NCBI GenBank assembly: GCA_002422605.1
Contig: DISW01000021.1
Location: forward strand, 1 to 32,986
DNA length: 32,986 bases
Source of the DNA: Bacteriovoracaceae bacterium UBA6200
GTDB taxonomy: Bacteria; Bdellovibrionota; Bacteriovoracia; Bacteriovoracales; Bacteriovoracaceae
Reading direction: 5' to 3'
This document shows, piece by piece, positions 21,529 to 28,195 of this stretch; position 1 is the stretch's first letter, and each line of letters starts with the position of its first letter. A model generated the notes under the pieces. That model worked only from the letters and a program-made list of their open reading frames with translations, was not told where the DNA came from and searched no databases. The position numbers and the translations under genes are program-made.

Positions 21529-22158
21529 TTAATACCTTTTCGTCTCACCCAATAAAGCCTCATTCTTCGCATCCTCAACAGGCTTACCAATACTGTTAAT
21601 ATAATTTCTAATATCAGTTTCAAAATTCGTTAATCCAACTCCCGAAGTCTTGCGACCCAGATAAGCAAGGTACTCATCAAAATTTCCAGCGCCATTTTTG
21701 TGCCACCATGCTAAAGCTGTCGCTTTTAAAGATTTATCAGGATGTTTTTTAGCAAGGGCAGAAAGAATTGAATCAGGAGTAACCACTTTTATACTTCCGT
21801 TGAAGTTTCCTTTAATGAAATCAGGTATATTACCAGTCACTAGATACTTACATTCAGAATGAACAGCTGCTTTAGCGACGTGCTGATCTTTCGGGTCCAC
21901 TCCTTCAATATCTGACAGTGATTCATAATCTGATATAGAAGCATATGGGAAGAGTATATTCATTTGAACAAAACGAGCTTTCACTTTGTTTATGTCTTCA
22001 GCTCGATTGGCTTCCATAATATTCTTTATAGCTTCTGCTATCACAGCATCAGACCAGTAGGGCCACAGAAGCCCTACTTTAGTATCTGCAAAAAACATGA
22101 ATACATGATTTAAGTTCCAAGAGAAGAGAATATTTGCATCGAGAAAAACACTATTCAA
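21529..22158 (-). CDS. PIN-domain toxin (VapC-like ribonuclease)
   Basis: About 209 residues. Two in-frame TTG codons are candidates: 22164 and 22158. GAGG lies 9 nt before the second and only 3 nt before the first, so I use 22158. The PIN fold shows FLDANILFSW with the first catalytic Asp, an acidic residue in AVIAEAIKN, and DPKDQHVAKAA with the later Asp, followed by YLVTGNIPDF; together these form the Mg-dependent RNase active site. The C-terminal 60 residues (from about 145) extend beyond the minimal PIN domain. The start overlaps the HTH gene, so translation is coupled. It is likely the toxin of a type II toxin-antitoxin pair. Confidence 0.82.
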   Translation of the reverse strand: MNSVFLDANILFSWNLNHVFMFFADTKVGLLWPYWSDAVIAEAIKNIMEANRAEDINKVKARFVQMNILFPYASISDYESLSDIEGVDPKDQHVAKAAVHSECKYLVTGNIPDFIKGNFNGSIKVVTPDSILSALAKKHPDKSLKATALAWWHKNGAGNFDEYLAYLGRKTSGVGLTNFETDIRNYINSIGKPVEDAKNEALLGETKRY

Positions 22159-22624
22159 GATCAATATCCTCGAAGTAATCAGCTGAATTACTTTTTGGCA
22201 GGATTTCTCTTGTTTCAGCTTTAAGCTGTTGGTCTATCTTATGTAGCTCAGAGAGGGCTTTGGCCCTCACATCTTCTTGACGTCTCACAAACTCCACAAC
22301 AGATGAAGGAACGATCTTGAGGCCATCAAGAGCCACCCCTTGAATATCTCCTCTCTCATACATTTTATAGATTGTTGGTCTTGTCACACCTAATTCCTTT
22401 GCAGTCTGTGTTACTGACCACAATTCAGTCTGATCAACAACACTTACTGTTTTGCCTTCAGCTAATTTATCAAAAAAGAAATTAAGCATTTCAGATAACT
22501 TCTGATCAAAGCCTATTTGCTTTTGACCTTCAAGGATCAGTTTTTTTATCTGTTTAAGCTTCTTGGCCTCAAGGTGTGATTTCACGCTATAAGTGTGTTT
22601 ATTTTCAATTTTTTCTGCAGACAT
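22151..22624 (-). CDS. HTH antitoxin partner of the PIN toxin
   Basis: This is a 157-residue protein. A basic, helical N-terminal region (residues 15-60) precedes an excisionase/MerR-type helix-turn-helix near residues 68-116 (WSVTQTAKELGVTRPTIYKMYERGDI, wing QGVALDGLKIVP). The acidic C terminus (YFEDIDLE) probably masks the toxin. GGAG lies 7 nt before the ATG. The toxin gene overlaps its 3' end. As in other toxin-antitoxin pairs, the HTH protein likely represses its own promoter, and phased TTTTACA repeats lie directly upstream. Confidence 0.8.
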   Translation of the reverse strand: MSAEKIENKHTYSVKSHLEAKKLKQIKKLILEGQKQIGFDQKLSEMLNFFFDKLAEGKTVSVVDQTELWSVTQTAKELGVTRPTIYKMYERGDIQGVALDGLKIVPSSVVEFVRRQEDVRAKALSELHKIDQQLKAETREILPKSNSADYFEDIDLE

Positions 22625-22665
22625 GATAGCACTCCATTATGGGTGGGCATGATAATATATCGACT

Positions 22666-22715
22666 CTTTACACCACTTGTTTTACACCATTTTACAGCTT
22701 TTACACTATTTTACA
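22666..22715 (-). promoter_or_regulatory. Phased TTTTACA repeats at the PIN/HTH promoter
   Basis: CTTTACA at 22666 and TTTTACA at 22680, 22690, 22699 and 22709 are direct repeats with spacings of 14, 10, 9 and 10 bp, so four face the same side of the helix. They lie 42-91 bp upstream of the antitoxin ATG, next to an AT-rich TATATTATC that can be a -10. This is a candidate cooperative operator for the HTH protein. Confidence 0.6.
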
Positions 22716-22940
22716 ACAAAGGATTTGATGTAGATTCAATATGTTACAGAAGGCGATTATAAATCTTCTTCAACTTCCGCCGGCGGAAGTCCTTCGCCTT
22801 TGGGTTTCAAAACCGCAAAGACTTCATCCATCAGAATGACAATTCAAGACAATTAAAATTTCCGTGAAGTAAGTTCGGAAGATCTTCCAGAGAGATTCTT
22901 CCATTAGACGCCCAATGAAGGGCGCCCAAAGGGGTATCTT

Positions 22941-23015
22941 ATGGAAGAGATAGTAAGGGTTCTCACTCTCGTCATTATCCTATTACAGCTTGCTGTAATT
23001 TGGAAAACGCTTTAG
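22941..23015 (+). CDS. 24-residue hydrophobic peptide, copy 4 (type I toxin-like)
   Basis: ATG at 22941, 24 codons, TAG. It starts MEEIVRVLTLV and ends LQLAVIWKTL. Compared with copy 3, Thr4 is Ile, Ile5 is Val, Arg22 is Lys and Met23 is Thr. The ribosome-binding site is AAGGGG here rather than AAGGAG, at a similar distance: function is kept while sequence drifts. Confidence 0.7.
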   Translation: MEEIVRVLTLVIILLQLAVIWKTL

Positions 23016-23024
23016 TGGGATTTA

Positions 23025-23049
23025 GGAAGGGAGTCAGAAGCTCCCTTCC
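23025..23049 (+). terminator. Conserved hairpin after peptide ORF 4
   Basis: GGAAGGGAG pairs perfectly with CTCCCTTCC around a 7-nt loop, 9 nt after the stop. The G-U pair of copy 3 is a G-C pair here. Confidence 0.6.
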
Positions 23050-23066
23050 ACCTTATTCTCTTCTCT

Positions 23067-23072
23067 ATTATA
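23067..23072 (-). promoter_or_regulatory. Candidate antisense -10 box, cassette 4
   Basis: TATAAT on the minus strand in the same setting as in cassette 3. No convincing -35 box. Confidence 0.3.
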
Positions 23073-23205
23073 AGTTCAATTTTTCATTCACGCATAGAGA
23101 TTTTTTTCAGAGTATGAATTCAAACATTTAACGCTATTAACCTGATACCTATTCGACACTTTAAAAAATTTTTAGCGAAATTAATTTTAAAGTAACTGAC
23201 TCCCA

Positions 23206-23230
23206 ATAGCATGGGCGCAGCCCATGCTAT
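23206..23230. repeat. Hairpin ATAGCATGGGC-GCA-GCCCATGCTAT (duplicated block copy 2)
   Basis: A perfect 11-bp stem with a 3-nt loop, 43 bp beyond the kpsC stop on the minus strand. There is no T run, so termination of kpsC there is possible but unproven. Confidence 0.75.
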
Positions 23231-23264
23231 CCCCCGCTCCCATTCCCACTATACTTGTCCAATA

Positions 23265-23277
23265 GGTAGACGCTACC
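23265..23277. repeat. GGTAGACGCTACC repeat, copy 3 (at the kpsC stop codon)
   Basis: Third copy of the 13-bp dyad. Its CTA forms the kpsC stop codon (TAG) and it covers the preceding Arg codon. Confidence 0.75.
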
Positions 23278-25264
23278 TTCTCGGCATGATGTCTTTCACC
23301 ATCTGAACAAAATATCGGACGCGCCGTTTTTTCTGCGCAAGCCACGTATTATTTTTTGGAAGATTCTCCAAGAGAGCTGGATTCTTCAAACGCTCACTAA
23401 TCCACTCGAGCGCATCTTCTGCACGAACCACACCCTCAACTCCCGGAATGCTGTAACGTGGATACTTAAGATAGGCCCCAAACACCAATTCATCGAGGGT
23501 CACTTTGCGCGTCCGATGAGGAAGCTCCATGTGATCCACAGTGAGTCCCCATCCAGCGTAGAAAGGCCCACCATAACAATGAACAACCTTTCCATGAAGA
23601 AGGGCCTCAAAGCCCGAGAGCGAAGTCATGGTGTGAAGCTCATGGCACACTTCAATGCAGTCGATGATATTGGCATCAACGACCACCGCATCGGCCACAG
23701 AAGGATCTGTTAAAGCGCCCTTCCTGTTCCCTACCACCACATCAGGATGAGGCTTATAAATGATATAGGCCTCTGGATTGTTCTTCCGAACAGTATTTAG
23801 TAAACCCTGATTAGTATTTATGATAGGAGATCCTCGTCTAATCGAAGCATCATCCTCTACTTGCCCCGGAACGAGTATAACCTTCTTGTCCCCTGGGTTA
23901 ATTTCAAAACCACTCTTTCCCAAATTGTACTTACTCATTTTCATGGCGACGTACTTTTCACGAAACGACCGCGCCCGCTCGAGATCAAACTCATCCAAGA
24001 TCTGATTCTGTAGTATTCGCTCTAAATCGCTTCCGGAGAACGGGTCGTAGTAAATGCCGTGTTTATCTAAAACAAGTGAAATGGGGCGAATGAGATCGCT
24101 TCCGAGGCCTACGGAGCGGAGGAAGCCGTCTTCCATGCGCCAGTGGTTTTTATTGGGGTACTTGATGCCCCAGCTTATGACTTGGACGTTTTTAGGAATC
24201 AAGAATCCGAATTTTCTAAACCGAAGCGAGGTTACAGGGCTATCAAGAAAAGGTGTGGCCACATCTCTTTTCCAAAGAGTCATTCCTTGACAGTAAAAGT
24301 CACCTCTAAGTTCATTCATAGCTTGCTTGTTTTCGGCAACGTATGAAATGACGTCAAATATATTTCCACGATTCTTTATTACAGGATTTAAGTAGCGCGG
24401 ATATTTAAAATAAGCTGCTGTAAAAAGTTCATCCACAGATCTCTTAACATTTCGGCGCTTTTTTAACTTCTCGATATCTTTGTGACGATCATCAGTGAGC
24501 CCCCAGGCTGCATACCAAGGGAGACCAAAACAGTTGACGGGTTTTCCTAATAGCAAAGCTTCAAATCCCATCTGGGAAGTTACGACATAAACCTTATCCA
24601 CCTGCTCTAGAAGTGAGAGAGGTGAAATATCATCACTGTAGAGTTTAATCCGAGGATCAGATGGAACTTGAGTGAGATAGCCTTTCTTTTTTCCGGCAAG
24701 AACATCAGGATGGGTTTTAACAATAATTTCAGCATAAGGATTTTCCTGAAGTGCCACCTTCAACATATTATTAAAATCTATTCCGTCTGCACCACCAAGA
24801 CTGACTGAAACATCATTAAGTGTTTGATCAATGACGAGGACTCGGGGACCAAATTTAAAAGGCAATTCTCTATGAGGTGCTTGATTGTATTTTGAAATCC
24901 GATGTTTTTTTATAAGAGAGATAGCCTTATGAACGTCTGGATCAACTCCCCCATCAAGGATCAACTGCTCAAGATGGGACGGTGTGCGAGCATTGTAATA
25001 GATACCTAGATCGTCAATTACTAAAGAGAGTAAAGGGCTTCCCGATACCCCAAGTCCCAAGGAACGGATAAAACCGTCTTCTAAGGAAATATACGGAAGA
25101 TTGTGTTTTTCAGCATAGGCGCGGCTCTTTTTGGTGTTGGTTTTATGACCCCAGCCCGCAATTCTGGAGAAGGACTTTTTATCATTAATGAATTGAGCTT
25201 CCTCATCAAGAAAAACATCAAAAGAACTGATTTTTTTTATACCACGAGAGGATATTCCGATCAT
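23273..25264 (-). CDS. kpsC: Capsule Kdo-transferase KpsC
   Basis: I use ATG 25264, with AAGGGG 9 nt upstream; the frame is also open to a TTG at 25282. The 663-residue protein consists of two homologous halves, each with DGF-I/L-RS-L/V-GLG, a GIYY landmark and a nucleotide-sugar-binding end (CFGLPWYAAWGLTDD; CYGGPFYAGWGLTVD). This is the Capsule_synth double-domain organisation and length of KpsC, which adds beta-Kdo linker residues to lysophosphatidylglycerol at the inner membrane for group 2-type capsules. KpsS and the KpsMTED exporter are not in the window. It ends the minus-strand capsule run, 103 bp after the phosphotransferase gene. Confidence 0.9.
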   Translation of the reverse strand: MIGISSRGIKKISSFDVFLDEEAQFINDKKSFSRIAGWGHKTNTKKSRAYAEKHNLPYISLEDGFIRSLGLGVSGSPLLSLVIDDLGIYYNARTPSHLEQLILDGGVDPDVHKAISLIKKHRISKYNQAPHRELPFKFGPRVLVIDQTLNDVSVSLGGADGIDFNNMLKVALQENPYAEIIVKTHPDVLAGKKKGYLTQVPSDPRIKLYSDDISPLSLLEQVDKVYVVTSQMGFEALLLGKPVNCFGLPWYAAWGLTDDRHKDIEKLKKRRNVKRSVDELFTAAYFKYPRYLNPVIKNRGNIFDVISYVAENKQAMNELRGDFYCQGMTLWKRDVATPFLDSPVTSLRFRKFGFLIPKNVQVISWGIKYPNKNHWRMEDGFLRSVGLGSDLIRPISLVLDKHGIYYDPFSGSDLERILQNQILDEFDLERARSFREKYVAMKMSKYNLGKSGFEINPGDKKVILVPGQVEDDASIRRGSPIINTNQGLLNTVRKNNPEAYIIYKPHPDVVVGNRKGALTDPSVADAVVVDANIIDCIEVCHELHTMTSLSGFEALLHGKVVHCYGGPFYAGWGLTVDHMELPHRTRKVTLDELVFGAYLKYPRYSIPGVEGVVRAEDALEWISERLKNPALLENLPKNNTWLAQKKRRVRYFVQMVKDIMPRR

Positions 25265-25384
25265 TTCACTTAGCCCCTTCAATAAATGACAACAAAATAC
25301 GCTGATAAAACAAGTATAAGCGAGACAATATTTTTTATGAATTCAAATCAGGGTAAAAAGCTCTAGTGGCTAGTGTTTTTTTAT

Positions 25385-26188
25385 TTAGCTTTTATTTACC
25401 ACGAATTTTTTATAAATTCTAATCGAATTCAAAAGCATTGCTTGCTGCCTTTGAGGATGGTCTGAATGGAGAGGCAGCATTGATATAAACAGTAACACTA
25501 CAAGCGGCATAATTTCTAAAACTGAAACGTTAGGTAAAAACTTTATAGTAAGGAACTTTGACTGAACAAATTGTAGTCGTTCATCAATATCAAACTTCAA
25601 AACACTAAAACCGTCTTCATCCTCATCTATAGTATAACGACGAGAAATGATAAAATCATAAAGACCAATTACGGAATGAGCTAATTTAGCAACATCATAT
25701 TTCTGGTCACCATAAATCGAAAATTCATTTTTAAAATTCAATCCTCGAGGATCAATAACTTTTATGCGTTCAGTCCTAGAGTCATAAAGGATATTACTAA
25801 GACAAAGATCACCATGCAAAACAGAAAACACTATAGGCAACCTGAGTGTTCGATCGATGCAGTCCCTAATCACATGTTCAAGAGTAATCGTATTCTCATT
25901 CAACTTTGCAACCTTCTCAGATATAGAAAAGCTTGCCTCTCTTTCAAATTTTGAAATTCGATCAAAAGTTTTATCGACATAAAGAGTTTTAGTATCATTT
26001 TCGATTTCATTTCTTGATCTCTCATCTAACGAAACACTATCAAGACGTGCTTCCTCTAAAAACTTTTTTATAGACTTGAATTTGTGCTCCCAAAACCGAA
26101 ACGAATTTCGACCGTGCACAAAAAGCTCATTCAGAGGTAGGTTTGGAAGATACTCTAGTACATAAAACCGCCCCCCATCCTTAGACAC
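25385..26188 (-). CDS. Phosphotransferase half of a frameshift-split capsule enzyme
   Basis: A 267-codon frame opening at GTG 26188. Its N terminus (GGRFYVLEYLPNLPLNELFVHGRN) is not a natural start but the middle of a longer protein. The kinase part shows the aminoglycoside-phosphotransferase-type motifs HGDLCLSNIL (catalytic Asp) and IDPRG (metal-binding), so it likely phosphorylates a small hydroxylated metabolite. With the upstream frame it forms a single reading of 523 residues if one base is added in the G6 run (C6 at 26171-26176 on the plus strand), giving an NTP-transferase plus kinase fusion. Read alone, the fragment would have no ribosome-binding site. Confidence 0.75.
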   Translation of the reverse strand: MSKDGGRFYVLEYLPNLPLNELFVHGRNSFRFWEHKFKSIKKFLEEARLDSVSLDERSRNEIENDTKTLYVDKTFDRISKFEREASFSISEKVAKLNENTITLEHVIRDCIDRTLRLPIVFSVLHGDLCLSNILYDSRTERIKVIDPRGLNFKNEFSIYGDQKYDVAKLAHSVIGLYDFIISRRYTIDEDEDGFSVLKFDIDERLQFVQSKFLTIKFLPNVSVLEIMPLVVLLFISMLPLHSDHPQRQQAMLLNSIRIYKKFVVNKS

Positions 26189-26955
26189 CCCGAGTCAATC
26201 AAGTGAGGGGTGTATTTTTTTATTTCAAAAGGTACAGACTTAAACCATTTTTCTTCTGCTTCGATCTTAACTGTAGGATACCCTGTTTTATATACTAAGC
26301 CAGTTTCTATTCTCAAATCATTAAAAGAACGCTGAGTTGTAATCTTTGATCGCGACGAGAAGTAAGTATTGATATGTCCTAAATCGAACCAATGCTCACT
26401 TGAGTAAGTCTTCAGAGCAAAATCTTCTGAATAGGCCCTAACTGCTTCAACAAAATTCCCTCGACATAATGACAAAGCTTTTAAAAAAGTTTTTTGACTA
26501 GAGAATGAAAAAAAGCCAGACCAGACTAGAGTGTCATCATCAGAATCCGTATTTTCAATTTCCCAATTGTACTCATCAATTGTATGTCCCACAGTTAAAA
26601 TGTCCGAATCATTGGGTAAGTCCCAAATAAGAGTATCCCCATGTAATAAACGCACACCTTGATCGTTACTAGCAGAAACGTTTAAAACATAGGTTATTGC
26701 TTCTCCTAAGGTAAAATTATCCGGAACGACAACAACTTTCAAACCTAAAGATTGAACCAGGGCTCTTTCATCTAAACTAAGTTCATAACTCTCAGGTAAA
26801 GATACAACAATTGTCTCAGTAGTGAATTGCGCCAGAGATTCTACTTGATGCTGTAGAAGTTTTTTATTTCCTAGGGGTAAAAAACAGGGAGGGATTGCCC
26901 CCAACTCGTTTCGGAACTCCTGATTAACATATGCACCGGAGTTAATTACTATCAT
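26155..26955 (-). CDS. Nucleotidyltransferase half of a frameshift-split capsule enzyme
   Basis: The 266-codon frame starts at ATG 26955, overlapping the HAD gene by 4 bp. The fold resembles sugar-1-phosphate nucleotidyltransferases (PPCFLPLGNKKLLQHQVESL at residues 22-41; LLHGDTLIWDLP with the metal Asp; WFDLGHINTYF near 190). The last residues, after KKYTPHLIDSGCLRMGG, are out of register. Moving to the -1 frame at G-GGG-GGC continues into RFYVLEYLPNLPLNELF, which is the expected continuation. It probably makes an NDP-activated precursor for the capsule. Confidence 0.78.
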   Translation of the reverse strand: MIVINSGAYVNQEFRNELGAIPPCFLPLGNKKLLQHQVESLAQFTTETIVVSLPESYELSLDERALVQSLGLKVVVVPDNFTLGEAITYVLNVSASNDQGVRLLHGDTLIWDLPNDSDILTVGHTIDEYNWEIENTDSDDDTLVWSGFFSFSSQKTFLKALSLCRGNFVEAVRAYSEDFALKTYSSEHWFDLGHINTYFSSRSKITTQRSFNDLRIETGLVYKTGYPTVKIEAEEKWFKSVPFEIKKYTPHLIDSGCLRMGGGFMY

Positions 26956-27323
26956 TTTTTACTACCGATTAATTTATTAATTTCATCTAAAGATAATTTT
27001 GTAAACTCATCAGGCCTAATCGCTTTATCATCCACATAAAAGCCATCAGTTCCACACCAAGGTTTACCTGTATAAATCTCATCAAAAGGGACATTATGCT
27101 TTTCGAGCCAATTTAAAATTATAGGTAAAGTATTTGCATTAATTTTCCCAATATTGCCCTCATAAGTCCTCATGTTTCTACTCGTACTTATAACGATTTC
27201 AAAACCAAGTCTCTTAAACTCATGTATTTTCTCTATTACATCTTTAGCGGGAGTAGAATTAAGATAATCACTATCGTGAGTTCGACATATAGTATCATCT
27301 AAATCCATTATAATTCTTTTCAT
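26952..27323 (-). CDS. HAD-family phosphatase of the capsule locus
   Basis: The 123-residue protein has the HAD motif I DLDDTIC (residues 7-13), motif II STSR near 47 and a late acidic pair (FYVDDKAI) as motif IV. It has no cap domain, which is the short form common next to capsule nucleotidyltransferases. It overlaps both neighbours by 4 bp (ATGA). It likely dephosphorylates a small sugar- or polyol-phosphate in the same pathway. Substrate unknown. Confidence 0.82.
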   Translation of the reverse strand: MKRIIMDLDDTICRTHDSDYLNSTPAKDVIEKIHEFKRLGFEIVISTSRNMRTYEGNIGKINANTLPIILNWLEKHNVPFDEIYTGKPWCGTDGFYVDDKAIRPDEFTKLSLDEINKLIGSKK

Positions 27324-28039
27324 GACGGCATTCCATTTCTAATTAAAGCTTCATATTCTTCAGGGGTTCCACAAAATGAAATATTGTGTGGATCAATCAT
27401 ATCGTATTTTACATTCTTCCCTTCTTTGATGAGTTTGTTATACAAGGGCGCTATATAGTACTCACCTCTAACCATTTCATTATTTAATAAACATTCCTCG
27501 AAAATCCTCTTAAAATCTAACTGGCTCCTAAAATAATACAAACCATCACTACAAAGGTTCGAGATTCTTTCTTTTTCTCTTGTTTCAAGGACTTTCAAAT
27601 TCTCTCCAGGTTTAACAAAAGACCAATGTTCACCTTCACCTTCAAAAACTTCAAGATAACCATCACACTCTTCAATGAATACAGGCTTAACGTAATCATG
27701 TATGATCGTATCGACATTAAATATCAAAACAGGAAAGTCTACTTTATAGGCCTGTAGTGCTTTATAAGCAGTTTCTGCCTGACCACGTGTATCGTCCGTC
27801 AGCTCAAAAATGGAATAGTTCTTTATATTTAAAGCTTGTACTGAATTTTGGACAAAATTTCGGGCAAACCCATCAGGTCTCACAATGAAAAGAAATGGCT
27901 CACTATGAAAATACCTTTCAAATGAACAAACTGCCCACTCAAAGATTGTTCTATTTTTATAGAGGAGCGCATATTTAGGCTTATCATAACCAGCTTTTCT
28001 GAAACGACTACTTAAGCCTGCCATTGTAATTAATACCAT
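27320..28039 (-). CDS. Sugar-nucleotidyltransferase-like protein of the capsule locus
   Basis: The 239-residue protein opens with MVLITMAGLSSRFRKAGYDKPK, a variant of the GxGxRF...PK nucleotidyltransferase signature in which the first Gly positions read Leu-Ser. DTRGQAETAYKAL and FNVDTIIHDYV (metal Asp) follow as in the family. It is the first gene of a four-frame overlapping group and is preceded by a possible AAAGG ribosome-binding site. It may activate a sugar or polyol phosphate with an NTP. An IspD-like function is unlikely in this setting. Confidence 0.75.
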   Translation of the reverse strand: MVLITMAGLSSRFRKAGYDKPKYALLYKNRTIFEWAVCSFERYFHSEPFLFIVRPDGFARNFVQNSVQALNIKNYSIFELTDDTRGQAETAYKALQAYKVDFPVLIFNVDTIIHDYVKPVFIEECDGYLEVFEGEGEHWSFVKPGENLKVLETREKERISNLCSDGLYYFRSQLDFKRIFEECLLNNEMVRGEYYIAPLYNKLIKEGKNVKYDMIDPHNISFCGTPEEYEALIRNGMPS

Positions 28040-28195
28040 ATCGCTACATACCTTTAACTAAAAATAGCTTTCACAATTAATTATCGAAATCATAAACCCG
28101 ATTGTTATTTTCGACTTCAAAATCGTGACATAATAAAAAAGTTAGTTCAGTGGAAAAACTATCAAAGTAACAGTGGCGAGCAATTACAGCGTATA

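Larger units (their letters stand above)
22773..23168 (+). repeat. Peptide cassette copy 4
   Basis: It begins with ACTTCCGCCGGCGGAAGT (22773-22790), a perfect 18-bp palindrome, and follows cassette 3 block by block to CCTATTCGACA. The leader hairpin CGCCC-aatgaa-GGGCG is kept, while the sequence around the ribosome-binding site has changed. It leads directly into the hairpin and the 3' end of the intact kpsC. Confidence 0.88.

Noticed and set aside
22666..22715. TTTTACA repeats as a replication-origin iteron set
   Set aside because: There is no initiator gene nearby and the array is only 50 bp. Position over the antitoxin promoter favours an operator.
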